Made by a program: the position numbers and the translations under genes. From the NCBI GenBank assembly GCA_963739085.1, contig CAVTZA010000014.1, positions 1 to 64,000 on the forward strand: 64,000 nt of DNA, written 5' to 3'. This stretch comes from DATFQE01 sp963739085 (lineage in GTDB: Bacteria; Actinomycetota; Thermoleophilia; Gaiellales; Gaiellaceae). The notes under the pieces are model-generated. The model was not told the origin of the DNA. It ran no database searches and saw nothing but the letters and a program-made list of their open reading frames with translations. This document shows, one piece after another, positions 20,895 to 30,500 of this stretch (positions are counted from its first letter, which is position 1; every line of letters starts with the position of its first letter).

Positions 20895-22596
20895 TTGACC
20901 GACCGGGCACACTCGTCGGAAGAGCAGGACGTCGCCTCGCGCTCGGCGTCAAGCGCGATGGCGACACCTGCGCTTTCCGCCATGGCCGGATCCGTCCTCG
21001 CTCTGCAGCGGATGGTCGGCAACGCGGCCGTGGGCCGCCTGCTGGCGCGCGAGGTCGGGCACGTCTCGCCGGGCCCGTCGCTGACAACGACCGAAAGGGA
21101 TCGTCAGCTCGGACAGCTCGAGCGATCGGTCCAGCAGGTCCTGCACCGCTACGGGCGGATGCGGGTCGCGCGTCCCGCGGGCGGCTGGCGTACCTACCAG
21201 GCCGACACGGAGTACATCGACTTCGACTGGACGGCCTTGCTCTTCGTCCTCCATCGCACGAACAGCGAGCAAGGCGCCGCCGACTACCTGACCGTGCTCC
21301 GCTCCCTGATGATCCCGGCGCTCCGATATGCGGGCACGGAGTCCGAGACGCGGCCGAACGCCCGGCAACCTGCCGAATCTCGATCCGCTCACCGCGGGCA
21401 TGTGGATCCGCAATCCGCCGCCGTCGATCACCGGCGACGCCGGCCGACGCCGGACGTACGACGAGTTGACCAGGGGCACCGAGGCGTACCTCACGGAGTC
21501 CGCGAGCCGCGCGCGCATGGCCAACATCACGGACCTGAGCGTCCCGGGCCGCCGCGACCAGGACTTCGCGTTCCTCATGGGCGGCGCCGAGCGCGGGAAC
21601 GCGCGCAATCAGTTCTACCGCACGGCCGGCGAGTTCTACCGCGGCAAGGTCGGGCGCGATCACGTCGAGACCCGCGGGAGCCTCGAGGAGGTGCTCGACT
21701 GGATCCGCCAGCGCGCCGCGCGGCACCGCCGCCGAAACGAGCCGGTGCCGATGCTCGGCACGATCTACATCGTCTCCCACGCCAACCGCGCGGGGTTCCT
21801 GAGCTGCCGGATGACGAGGCGCGGGCCGGCCGGCTTCTACGGGTTCGAGCTGGCAGCGGCCGTCACACCGGCGGGCTACGACCGGGGAGACGGGCGGGTC
21901 GAGCGTCTGGAGCCGCTTGGGCCGAACGAGGGCGTCGACTTCTGGACACGGGTCTTCATCCGCGGCTGCGACGTCGGTCGCGACACCGAGATGCTCAACG
22001 CCGTACGCGACGCGTTCGGCGGCTCGGTCCTGGTCCACGCGCCCAAGGAGGCGCAGTACTACGGGCCCGTCGAGGCGACCGGGCGCGGGGCGGTGGGGGA
22101 GGGCCTCGCCGACACGTACTGGCTCGAGTTCCCTGCCCGCGAGCGGGTCAATGACCGGGATCTCGCCGGCCGGCTCGCCGCCAAGTACGGGAACATGCCG
22201 GAGGCGCGTTTCCTCGAGTGGATCCGCCGCGGCCGCCAGCGGAACGAGTTCACGGTCAGTGTCAGCGATTACAACGAAACCTGGGGCCCGATGGAGGTCA
22301 GCTACCCGAGCGCGCGGGACGTGCCGCGCGACGACGCGTCCCAGGAGCAGGCGATCCGCGGCGTCATCCAGGGCGACGCCAACCTGCGGCGGATGGTGCG
22401 GTTCGAGGAGTGTTCGTGGAACATCAGGCGCGTCGGCAGCCGGCTCGTCGGAACGGGCATCCGCAGGCACTTCGCCATCCACGTCACGCGCCGAGACGCC
22501 CAGGGGCGACTCCAGCAATACACCCTGCGCGACCGTTCGGTGTACGGGATCGACGTCGAGCCCGTGAGCCGGCGGATGACGTCTGTGCCCTGGTAG
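20895..22596 (+). CDS. Putative caspase-like (clan CD) protein with eCIS-cargo-like N-terminus, one frameshift
   Basis: The N-terminus contains LALQRMVGNAAVGRLL (about residues 36-51), which resembles the LQ-x-x-x-GN-x-AV-x-x-LL motif seen before DUF4157 and other toxin-like domains in actinobacteria and linked to contractile injection system cargo. A middle region of unknown fold follows. The centre then has a His motif (IYIVSHANRAGFLSC, His codon 21778-21780) and, 63 residues on, a Cys motif (FIRGCDVGRDTEML, Cys codon 21967-21969), the arrangement of caspase-like His/Cys dyads (CHAT, C80, DUF4347). A C-terminal region of about 180 residues is unassigned. One break lies near 21357. It could be a protease toxin or effector; no immunity gene or injection-system gene is visible here. 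Confidence 0.5.
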
Positions 22597-22847
22597 CTAC
22601 TCGCAGCCGACGCCGTTGCCGTTCCCGTCGAAGCCGTGTGGGTCGGCGCCGCGGACGGCGAAGCGGGAGTAGGCCACATCGGCGCAGCCGAGGTCGGGTG
22701 GAGGCGGCAGGAGGCAACGCCAGGGTAGGACGGGTCGCAGTTGGAGCGCTGCACGGCGCAGCCGGTCCAGACGTTGGGGGGTGCGCCGGCGACCGATTGC
22801 CTCGGTGTTGCGTTACACGCTCGCGGATGAGCGCCATCCCCCCGCAT
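22597..22847 (-). pseudogene. Excalibur-like calcium-binding domain fragment, frameshifted
   Basis: The C-terminal coding ends DPHGFDGNGNGVGCE at a TAG at 22597-22599, preceded in a second frame by NCDPSYPGV, the classic 'CDPSYPGVC-PPPPPDLDC' segment of excalibur-type extracellular domains. One missing base near 22715 separates the two halves. No signal peptide precedes the domain; the nearest ATG is at 22847. It therefore looks like a short secreted-protein gene that is truncated or damaged by assembly error. It converges directly on the caspase-like gene, with stops abutting. Confidence 0.55.
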
Positions 22848-22935
22848 CGCCCGGGTGGGTCAGGGGCGACCTCGTTCCTCGTCGCGATCCAGCGTTGGAG
22901 GTCCGCGTATCCCTATGCGGGCCGGATCTCGAGCG

Positions 22936-23850
22936 TCACTGGAGCGGCCCGCGGAAGGCGATCGTCTCAGCGCACGGCTCGAAGCCGAGCCGCGTTCCGT
23001 AGACGACGCCGATATGCCCGCTGCGCCCCCACGCGATCACCGTCTCTACGTTTGCCCGCTTGGCCGCCGCCAGCTGGGCGCGGAGCAGCGTTGTCGCGAC
23101 TCCCATTCGCCGCCACTCGGGCAGCACCGCCGCGATCCGGTGCTCAGCAGTGAGCCCGTCCGGGCGCCGGATCAGCGTCGCGAACCCGATCACCTCGTCC
23201 CCGGCGAGCGCGACGGGTGACATGTCGAGCGCGATGCCCGCGCTTCCGAGCTGGTAGAGCTGCCACTCGTGGAGGCTCCTGGCCTGACTGGCCTGGTATC
23301 CACCCATCTCCGGGAAGGTCACCTCGGCGACCCGGTACATCCCCGGTACGAGGTCGGGTCGATCCGCGACCATCGCCAGCTCGACGCCCGGCGGCGGCAA
23401 CCGCTCCGCGGCGTCGAACGCATCGAGCTCGAGCTCGTACTTCGCCGCGCGTCCGGTGGCGGTGAATCCACGCCGCTCGAGGAACGCGATCGAGTAGTCG
23501 TCGTGTGCGCGCGACTCGCACTCGAGCCCCTCCTTGCCGAGCCGCCGGACGCGGTCGGAGAGGTTCTGCAGCAACGCGGCCCCGACGCCGCGGCCGCGGC
23601 GGCCTTTCCGCACCGTCACTTCGACGTAGGGATGGCTCGACTCGAGCGAGCTGGGATCGCCGGCGAGCATGCCGGTGCCGACGACCTCGCCGTTCTCGTA
23701 GGCCAGCAGGTCGACGTGTTCGAGCTCGCTGGCCCGGACGAGCGCCATCATCTGCACCGAGTCGGGGTCGTCGGGCAGCACCTCGTTGCGTGCCTCGACC
23801 CAGCGCTCGAGCTCCGCGTAGCCGGAGACGGTCCGGATCTCGACCGTCAC
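22936..23850 (-). CDS. Double-GNAT N-acetyltransferase A
   Basis: This 304-residue protein has two GNAT folds. The N-terminal one has motif A in VRKGRRGRGVGAALLQ (R-x-x-G-x-G/A, about residues 80-95) followed by AFLERRGF. The C-terminal one has LPEWRRMGVATTLLRAQL near 235 and YGTRLGFEP near the end. Such tandem GNATs include mycothiol synthase-like enzymes, but the substrate cannot be named. The GTG start at 23850 overlaps the TGA of the upstream paralogue (GTGA), so translation is coupled. It is clearly homologous along its whole length to the next gene and arose by tandem duplication. Confidence 0.82.
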   Translation of the reverse strand: MTVEIRTVSGYAELERWVEARNEVLPDDPDSVQMMALVRASELEHVDLLAYENGEVVGTGMLAGDPSSLESSHPYVEVTVRKGRRGRGVGAALLQNLSDRVRRLGKEGLECESRAHDDYSIAFLERRGFTATGRAAKYELELDAFDAAERLPPPGVELAMVADRPDLVPGMYRVAEVTFPEMGGYQASQARSLHEWQLYQLGSAGIALDMSPVALAGDEVIGFATLIRRPDGLTAEHRIAAVLPEWRRMGVATTLLRAQLAAAKRANVETVIAWGRSGHIGVVYGTRLGFEPCAETIAFRGPLQ

Positions 23851-24737
23851 TGCAGCGGCCCCTGGAAGTCGATGCTCGCGCCCTGCGCCTCGTAGCCCAG
23901 CGACTCGTAGAGCGCGTGGTGCTGCCAGGGGCGCGCCCAGGCGAACAGTCGCTCGACGCCTGCGCGTTTCGCCGCTGCGATCTGGGCCCTCGTGAGCGCG
24001 GCGCCGACTCCCCGTTCCTGCCAGGCGGGCAGGACGGTCAGCACACGATGGGCTCCCGTCCGCTCCTCGGCGAACTCGACGAAGGTCGTGTAGCCGATCA
24101 CCTCGCCCTCCGCGAGCGCGATCGCCGTCAAATCCAGGCGGATGCGGGGGTCGCCGAGCTCGTAGACCTGCCAGGCCTGGAAGCTTCCCGTTTGGTCGCG
24201 CTCGGTCGCCCGCGCGAGCGAGAACAGCGCCTCGAGCAGGTCGGGCCGATGGGCCAGCCAGGTGAGCTCCACCCCCTCCGGCGGATCCGGCTCGACGGGC
24301 GCCTCCCCGTCGAGCTCGAGGGAGAGCTGGGTCCAGCGATCGACCTCCACGAAGCCGCGGCGCTCGAGATACGCAAGTGAGTAGGCGTCGTCGGAGCGCG
24401 CCTCGACCTGCAGGCCCTCCTTGCCGAGACGCCGAACGCGGGCCGAGAACTCCTTCAGCAGCGCGGTCCCCACACCGCGCCCTCGGTAGCGGGCAGGGAC
24501 CATCACCTCGACGTACGGGTGGCTGGACCGCAACGTGCCGTCGTCTCCGGCCAGCAGGCCCATGCCGACGACCTCGTCCTCGTCGTAGGCGATCAGGTCG
24601 ACGCGGTTCTCCTGGCTGGCCCGCAGGAGCACCTTGAGGGCCACCGTGTCCGTGTCGTCGGGGACGACCTCGTTCCGTGCCGCAACCCAGCGCTCGAGCT
24701 CCTCGTACCCCGAGACCACCTTGATCTCGATCGCCAT
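23847..24737 (-). CDS. Double-GNAT N-acetyltransferase B (tandem paralogue)
   Basis: This protein of about 296 residues starts at the ATG at 24737 (MAIEIKVVSGYEELERWVAARNE), chosen because it aligns with the first residue of its paralogue. Both GNAT acetyl-CoA motifs are present (ARYRGRGVGTALLKEF; LPAWQERGVGAALTRAQI), as are the shared SSHPYVEV, RVRRLGKEGL and YLERRGF blocks. It overlaps gene A by 4 bases. Substrate unknown; the pair may form a heteromer or act on related small molecules. The channel gene ends 34 bases upstream, so one transcript may cover all three. Confidence 0.82.
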   Translation of the reverse strand: MAIEIKVVSGYEELERWVAARNEVVPDDTDTVALKVLLRASQENRVDLIAYDEDEVVGMGLLAGDDGTLRSSHPYVEVMVPARYRGRGVGTALLKEFSARVRRLGKEGLQVEARSDDAYSLAYLERRGFVEVDRWTQLSLELDGEAPVEPDPPEGVELTWLAHRPDLLEALFSLARATERDQTGSFQAWQVYELGDPRIRLDLTAIALAEGEVIGYTTFVEFAEERTGAHRVLTVLPAWQERGVGAALTRAQIAAAKRAGVERLFAWARPWQHHALYESLGYEAQGASIDFQGPLQ

Positions 24738-24771
24738 CTCGCTGCGAGCATCGCGCGCGAGGCGCGTCCGG

Positions 24772-25596
24772 TCAACGCTCGGACTTGCTCGTGGCGAGCT
24801 CCTGCTCGAGCTCGTCGAGCGCCGCACGCAGGATCGCGATTCGCTCGGCAACCGGTGCCGGCGGGCCTTCGCCCGCTCCGATCCCGAGCGCCTTCCGCCG
24901 TTCGAGCTCGCGCGCTTCCTCCATCGAGTTGAGCACGATCCCGATCAGCACGTTGAGCACGATGAACGCGGCCACGAGCGCGAAGCTGACGAAGAAGATC
25001 CACGACCACTGGTGGACATCCATCGCGCGCTCCATGTAGACGGGGAAGTTCTCCAGCGTCAGCAGGACGAACATGCTGAGCATCGCGGTCCCGATGTTGC
25101 CCCAGTCCTGCGGGATCTCCTCGCCGAACAGGAGCCAGCCGACCATCCCGTAGACGAACAGGATCAGCGTCGTCAGCAGCCCCATGCTCAGCAGCGGCGG
25201 CAGCGAGCGGATCACGCCGGAGATCAGGACGCGGACGTCGGGCAGCAGCCGTACGACGCGCACGACCCGCGCGAGCCGGACGAGGCGCAGCAGGGTGGAG
25301 CTGTCCCGGACGCCCGGGATGAACGCGGCCGTGATGACGACGAAGTCGAAGATGTTCCAGCCGCTCCGGAAGAAGTCCTGCGGGCGTCGCCCATAGGACG
25401 CGATGCGCAGGGTGAGCTCGACGACGAAGACCGCGAGGCAGAGGGCGTTCAGGAGGTCGAGCGTGTCGCCGTAGCGGTCGACCACGCCGTGGTAGGTCTG
25501 CAGCCCGAGGACGACCGCGTTGGCGACGATGACCGCGATGATCGTCGTGTTGAAGGCGGCCGAGTCTACGAGTCGCTGGAGCGGGCGCACGCGCAC
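24772..25596 (-). CDS. Voltage-gated cation channel, NaChBac/Nav-like
   Basis: This 274-residue protein has the six-helix layout of bacterial single-domain channels. The S4 voltage sensor carries five arginines at every third position (R104, R107, R110, R113, R116 in LLRLVRLARVVRVVR). A pore loop precedes S6 (FIVLNVLIGIVLNSM), and the C-terminal tail is a coiled coil (IAILRAALDELEQELA) typical of tetramer assembly. The selectivity filter reads TLENF (180-184), keeping the key Glu of the NaChBac TLESW filter but with Asn and Phe after it. It probably conducts Na+ or Ca2+; the altered filter leaves ion preference open. It lies 10 bases downstream of the PAP2 gene, probably in the same operon. 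Confidence 0.88.
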   Translation of the reverse strand: MRVRPLQRLVDSAAFNTTIIAVIVANAVVLGLQTYHGVVDRYGDTLDLLNALCLAVFVVELTLRIASYGRRPQDFFRSGWNIFDFVVITAAFIPGVRDSSTLLRLVRLARVVRVVRLLPDVRVLISGVIRSLPPLLSMGLLTTLILFVYGMVGWLLFGEEIPQDWGNIGTAMLSMFVLLTLENFPVYMERAMDVHQWSWIFFVSFALVAAFIVLNVLIGIVLNSMEEARELERRKALGIGAGEGPPAPVAERIAILRAALDELEQELATSKSER

Positions 25597-25606
25597 GGGC
25601 CGGTTC

Positions 25607-26494
25607 TTACGCGCGGTCGGCGGCTTCGAGCGGTTCGCGGCCGCCGCGCAGCGTGCGGACGAGCGCGGAGGTGGCCACGATCACGAGGGACGCGACTGCG
25701 GCGGTGATCACGCCGTTCGAGGCGAGCAGCACCGCCGCGGCCGCGAATCCCACGACCATCCGGGTCGGCGCCGGCGCGATCACCGGCCGCGGCAGGCCTC
25801 CCGCGAGCAATGCGGTCGCAGCGGCGCCGAAGCAGATCGTGAGCGCCCCGACGATGCAGTCGACGACGTAGTGGTTCGCGGTCCCGAGGATGACCACGAA
25901 GACGAGGAAGGGGTAGAGGACTGTCAGGCGGGCGAGCCACGACCGCGGCCAGAGCCAGAGCGAGCCGGCGGCGATCAGGAACGCGTAGCCGAAATGCTGG
26001 CTCGTGATCGCGGCGGTCGAGTTCTGGAGGAGCTCGGCGGTCGTGGCCGAGAGTTGCCCCTCGGCCGGCGGGCCTGCGCTCCCGAGCTCGGGGATCCAGC
26101 GGGGAGGCGCGACCGGGATCAACCCGATCAGCAGCACGGAGGGGACGAACGAGAGGAAGAGGGTGAGGCGGATCAGCGGGTAGCGCGCGGGCGCGGCGAG
26201 CCGGGCGACGGCGAGGAAGCCGATGAGCAGCGGCAGGTGGATGTGCTCGTAGGCGAAGAGGAGGAACCCGCGTGCGCCGTGTACGGCGTCGAGCAGCCAC
26301 GCCTCCGCGTCGATGTGCAGGGACCGCTCGACGCTGAGGAGCGTTCGAGCGTGCTCCATCGAGAGCGACACCGAGCCCTCGAGTGGGATGCGCACCGCCT
26401 GCCACGTCAGGAGCAAGCCGACGATCAGGAGCAGGTCGACCTCAAGACGCGCCGGGGAAAGCAGGCGGCGCCGCAGCGCTTCGAGTCGTTGCAT
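25607..26494 (-). CDS. PAP2 superfamily (Aur1-like) membrane phosphatase
   Basis: This 295-residue membrane protein has about seven hydrophobic segments. The PAP2_3/Aur1-type motifs are visible: SQHFGYAF (phosphatase motif 2 His) and GTANHYVVDCIVG (motif 3, with the catalytic His followed by Asp), as in inositol-phosphorylceramide synthase-like and phosphatidylglycerol/lipid phosphatases. A likely role is transfer or hydrolysis of phosphate on a lipid or prenyl carrier at the outer membrane leaflet. The ATG at 26494 has a TAGCAT -10 box 9 bases upstream. The sodium-channel gene follows after 10 bases. Confidence 0.8.
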   Translation of the reverse strand: MQRLEALRRRLLSPARLEVDLLLIVGLLLTWQAVRIPLEGSVSLSMEHARTLLSVERSLHIDAEAWLLDAVHGARGFLLFAYEHIHLPLLIGFLAVARLAAPARYPLIRLTLFLSFVPSVLLIGLIPVAPPRWIPELGSAGPPAEGQLSATTAELLQNSTAAITSQHFGYAFLIAAGSLWLWPRSWLARLTVLYPFLVFVVILGTANHYVVDCIVGALTICFGAAATALLAGGLPRPVIAPAPTRMVVGFAAAAVLLASNGVITAAVASLVIVATSALVRTLRGGREPLEAADRA

Positions 26495-26503
26495 GCAGGC
26501 GCG

Positions 26504-26509
26504 ATGCTA
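26504..26509 (-). promoter_or_regulatory. -10 box TAGCAT for the PAP2 gene
   Basis: TAGCAT on the minus strand ends 9 bases before the ATG at 26494, consistent with a leaderless or near-leaderless transcript covering PAP2, the channel and perhaps the GNAT pair. No clear -35 box is seen. Confidence 0.4.
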
Positions 26510-26575
26510 CGCGACGGACGTTGTCACACAGTCGGTACAGAGTCGTGACGGTCCCGCGCGCCGGCGGCTGCTTCG

Positions 26576-26812
26576 ATGAACGCCATGGAGATCCGCACGC
26601 CCCCGCCCACCGTTCGGCAGGTCTACGCGCTCGCTGCCGCCCTCTGCGAGCGCATGGGCGAGGAGTTCCCACCGACGCGCGAGGCGGCGTCCGAGACCAT
26701 CGAGCGGTTGCGGATCGAGAACGGCCACCCGGCGCCGGCGCTCGACGATGCGGCTTCGGTCGACCCCGCTCCGCGAGAGAGGAGGCGTCGCACGAGAGCC
26801 CGGCGAACATAA
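26576..26812 (+). CDS. Small conserved-looking hypothetical protein, 78 residues
   Basis: The frame starts at ATG 26576 or, more likely, at the internal ATG 26585 (MEIRTPPPTVRQVYALAAAL). The core is helical and acidic-basic mixed (CERMGEEFPPTREAASETIERLRIENGHP), with a basic Arg-rich tail. No membrane segment is present. It lies 8 bases upstream of a membrane-protein gene in the same direction. Function unknown; the compact helical core followed by a charged tail suggests a soluble binding protein. Confidence 0.55.
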   Translation: MNAMEIRTPPPTVRQVYALAAALCERMGEEFPPTREAASETIERLRIENGHPAPALDDAASVDPAPRERRRRTRARRT

Positions 26813-26819
26813 ATCCCTC

Positions 26820-27572
26820 GTGGAACTGACCTCCGTGCGGCGGCTGTTCCTGATCGCGCTCGTCGCGTCGATGTGCGCGACGGCGGCGCTTGCCGTCGGG
26901 ATCCTGCTCTTCAGCGAGTTCGACGACACGTCGGTCCGCATCCTCGGCACGACCGGCGCACTGGCGTTCTTCAGCCTGCTCGCGCTCCCGGCCGGCGTGC
27001 TGCTCGATCGTGGCCTGGCCTCGCCGCTCGGCTGGATCGCGCTCGGCCTGTCGGCCGTCGGGCTCGTGCTGGTGCTCGTCCTGCTCTGGATGGACTGGGA
27101 CGACTCGCCCGAGGCGCTGCTCAAGTCGACGCTGACCGTCTCGGTCTTCGCCGCCGCGGCCGCGCAGGCGTGCGCGACGACGTCCCGTCTCCGGGAGGAC
27201 GACCCGCGGTCCGTGCGCTGGATGTACATCGCAGGCCTGGCGGCGAGCGCGGCGCTGGCCGCGATGGCCTCGGCCGCGGCCTGGGCGGAGATCGACGACT
27301 CCGGCTTCTACCGGGTGCTCGGCGCGCTCGCGGTGGTCGTCGTCCTGGTCACGTTGCTCCAGCCGATCCTGCGCAAGACGACGGCTCCCCGAATGCCGCC
27401 AACGGGAGGCTTCCGCCTGCGCCTGACCCTGGACGACGGACGGGAGCTCGAGCGGGAGAACAGCGGCGAGGACTTCGCGGACGCCGTCGCGAACGCCGTT
27501 CGCCGGGCAGAGCGGGATGGCTCGCGCGTGCGGAGGATCGAGCGCCTGGAGCCCGGCCCGGGGCCATCCTGA
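26820..27572 (+). CDS. Multi-pass membrane protein of unknown function
   Basis: This protein of about 250 residues is read from the GTG at 26820 (MELTSVRRLFLIAL). Six hydrophobic segments are seen: LFLIALVASMCATAALAVGILL, LGTTGALAFFSLLALPAGVLL, LGWIALGLSAVGLVLVLVLLW, TVSVFAAAAAQACA, MYIAGLAASAALAAMASAAA and VLGALAVVVVLVTLLQPIL. A cytosolic tail of about 60 residues follows (FRLRLTLDDGRELERENSGEDFADAV), with a small beta-alpha look. No family is recognised. It ends 23 bases before dnaE and may be in the same transcription unit as the small upstream gene. Confidence 0.65.
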   Translation: MELTSVRRLFLIALVASMCATAALAVGILLFSEFDDTSVRILGTTGALAFFSLLALPAGVLLDRGLASPLGWIALGLSAVGLVLVLVLLWMDWDDSPEALLKSTLTVSVFAAAAAQACATTSRLREDDPRSVRWMYIAGLAASAALAAMASAAAWAEIDDSGFYRVLGALAVVVVLVTLLQPILRKTTAPRMPPTGGFRLRLTLDDGRELERENSGEDFADAVANAVRRAERDGSRVRRIERLEPGPGPS

Positions 27573-27580
27573 GGCCCTCC

Positions 27581-27586
27581 TACAAT
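27581..27586 (+). promoter_or_regulatory. -10 box TACAAT for dnaE
   Basis: A near-perfect -10 hexamer, TACAAT, ends 9 bases before the dnaE GTG at 27596. It supports that GTG as the start and predicts a leaderless or near-leaderless mRNA. The overlapping ATG at 27585 is out of frame. No -35 box is evident in this GC-rich stretch. Confidence 0.55.
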
Positions 27587-27595
27587 GGCCTTCCC

Positions 27596-30500
27596 GTGCC
27601 CTCCGACTTCGTCCATCTCCACGTCCACAGCGAATACTCGATCCTCGACGGCGCCTGCCGGATTCCGGCGCTCGCCGCCCGCGCGGCCGAGTTCGAGATG
27701 CCCGCGGTCGGGCTCACCGACCACGGCTCGCTGGCGGGTGCGGTCGAGCTCTACCGTGAGGCGGCGAAGCAGGGCGTCAAGCCGCTCATCGGCTGCGAGG
27801 TGTACGTCTGTGACGACCGGCTCGCGCAGACGAAGGGCTACGCGCACCTGACGCTCCTGGCCGAGTCCAACGAGGGCTACGGCAACCTGATCAAGCTCTC
27901 GTCGGCGGGCTACACCGAGGGCTACTACTACAAGCCGCGCGTCGACTGGGAGCTGCTCGAGACGCATGGGAAGGGGCTCGTCGCGTTGTCGGGATGCCTC
28001 TCGGGCCGCGTCGCCAGGGCGCTCGAGGAGAACCGCGCCAAGGACGCCCAGGCCGAGCTCGACCGGCTCGTGCAGGTCTTCGGCCGCGACTCGGTCTACG
28101 TGGAGATCCAGAACGCCGGTCTCGCCGAGCAGGCGCGCATCAACCCGTTCCTGGTCGAGCTCGCGCGCGACGCGAATTTGCCGCTCGTCGCCACCGGCGA
28201 CGTCCACTACCTCATGCACGAGGACGCGCGTGCACACGAGGCGCTGCTCTGCGTCCAGTCCGGCGACTCGCTCAAGAACCCGAACCGCTGGAAGTTCGAC
28301 ACCGACCAGTTCTATTTCAAGACTCCGGCCGAGATGGCCGCCGACTTCGCCGACCAGCCCGAGGCCGTGCGTCGGACGCTCGAGGTCGCCGAGCGGCTCA
28401 ACGTCCAGATCGAGCTCGGCGTCCTCCGCCTGCCGAAGTTCCCCGTCCCCGACGGCCGCGAAGCGTTCGACTACCTCGTGGAGCTGTGCGAGAAGGGGCT
28501 CGAGAAGCGCTACGGCAAGGTCACGCCCGAGCTCACCGAGCGGCTCCAGTTCGAGCTCAAGACGATCCGCGAGATGGGCTTCGCGGACTACTTCCTCATC
28601 GTCTGGGACTTCATCGCCTTCGCGAAGCGGAACGGCGTCAGCGTCGGGCCCGGCCGCGGCAGCGCCGCCGGCAGCCTGGCCGCCTATTGCCTCGAGATCA
28701 CGGACGTCGACCCGATGCACTACGGCCTCCTGTTCGAGCGCTTCCTCAACCCGGGCCGCAAGTCGATGCCCGACATGGACATCGACTTCGCCGTCGCCGG
28801 GCGCGACCGCGTCATCAACTACGTGGCCGACAAGTACGGGCGCGACCGCGTCGCCCAGATCATCACCTTCTCGACCATGATGGCCCGCGCCGCCGTGCGC
28901 GACGCCGGCCGCGTGCTCGAGATTCCGTACGGGACGGTCGACAAGGTCGCGAAGCTGATCCCGGAAGGGCCGAAGGTCTACCTCGACGACTGCCTCAAGC
29001 CCAGCGGTGAGCTCCGCAAGGCCTACGACGCCGACCCGCTCGTGAAGGAGATCGTCGACCTGGCGAAGCCGCTCGAAGGCCTCGTCCGGGCCGACTCGAT
29101 CCACGCGGCCGCGGTCGTGATCGGCGACCGGCCGCTCACCGAGTACGTGCCGCTGCAGCAGAAGGGCGCCGACCAGGAGGTCGTGACGCAGTTCCCGATG
29201 GGCGACGTCGAGGCGCTCGGGCTGCTGAAGATGGACTTCCTGGGCCTGCGCAACCTCGACGTCATCGACAAGGCGGTCGCGCTCGTCGACGGTGTCGACC
29301 TGCAGAAGATCCCACTCGACGATCGCAAGACCTACGAGATGCTGGCTCGCGGCGAGGCGGCCGGCGTCTTCCAGTTCGAGTCGTCGGGCATGCGCGAGGC
29401 GCTCAAGCAGGTGCGGCCGACCGAGTTCGAGGACCTGATCGCTCTGGTGGCGCTCTACCGGCCGGGCCCGATGGCGTACATCCCGGTCTATGCGAAGCGG
29501 AAGAACGGGGCGGAGGCGGTCACGTTCGTCGACAAGCGCCTAGAGCCGATCACCAGCCCCACGTACGGCATCTGCATCTACCAGGAGCAGTACATGGAGA
29601 TCGCCAAGGAGCTGGCCGGCTTCTCACCCGCCGAGGCCGACGACCTCCGCAAGGCGATCAGCAAGAAGATCCACGCGCTGATGGCGTCGCTCAAGGAGAA
29701 GTTCCTCGAGGGCGCCGCGGCGAACGGCCTCGCGCTCGAGGTCGCCAAGCAGCTCTGGGACGACATGGAGAAGGCGCAGGACTACTCGTTCAACAAGTCC
29801 CACGCCGCCTGCTACGCGCTGATCGCCTACCGCACCGCCTACCTGCGCGCGAACCACCCGCACGAGTACATGGCCGCGCTGATCTCGTCCGTGATGAACA
29901 CGAAGGACAAGGTGCCCTTCTACGTCAACGCGTGCCACGAGATGGGCATCGAGGTCGAGCCGCCCGACGTCAACTGCTCGCGGACGGACTTCGCGGTGGT
30001 GGAGGGCAAGATCCGCTTCGGCCTCAACGCCGTCAAGAACGTGGGGGAGGGCGCGGCGCGCGCGATCATCGCGGCGCGCGAGGAGGGCGGCGAGTTCGCC
30101 TCGATCTGGGACTTCACCGAGCGCGTCGACCCGGCGGTCGCCAACAAGCGGGCGCTCGAGTCGCTCGTCAAGTGCGGCGCCCTCGACTCGACCGGCGCCT
30201 CCCGCACCGCCATGCTCACCGCGCTCGAGGACGCGCTCAGCTGGGGTCAGCGCCACCTCGCCGACCGCCTCTCGGGCCAGGGCTCGATCTTCGAAGTGCT
30301 GGGCGTCGAGACGGACGAGGCCGCCCCGAAGCACCACCCGACACTCCCGTCGATCGCCGACGACAAGACCGAGCGGCTGCGCTGGGAGAAGGAGACGCTC
30401 GGGCTCTACGTCTCGGAGCACCCGCTCGAAGGGATCCGCGACCAGCTCAGGCGCAAGACCGACTGCGGGTTGGCCGAGGTCGAGCGCCGCCGCGACGGCG

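Noticed and set aside
26873..27595. Upstream in-frame extension of dnaE to 26873
   Set aside because: It overlaps the membrane-protein gene in another frame, has no family similarity, and the TACAAT box and family start both support 27596.
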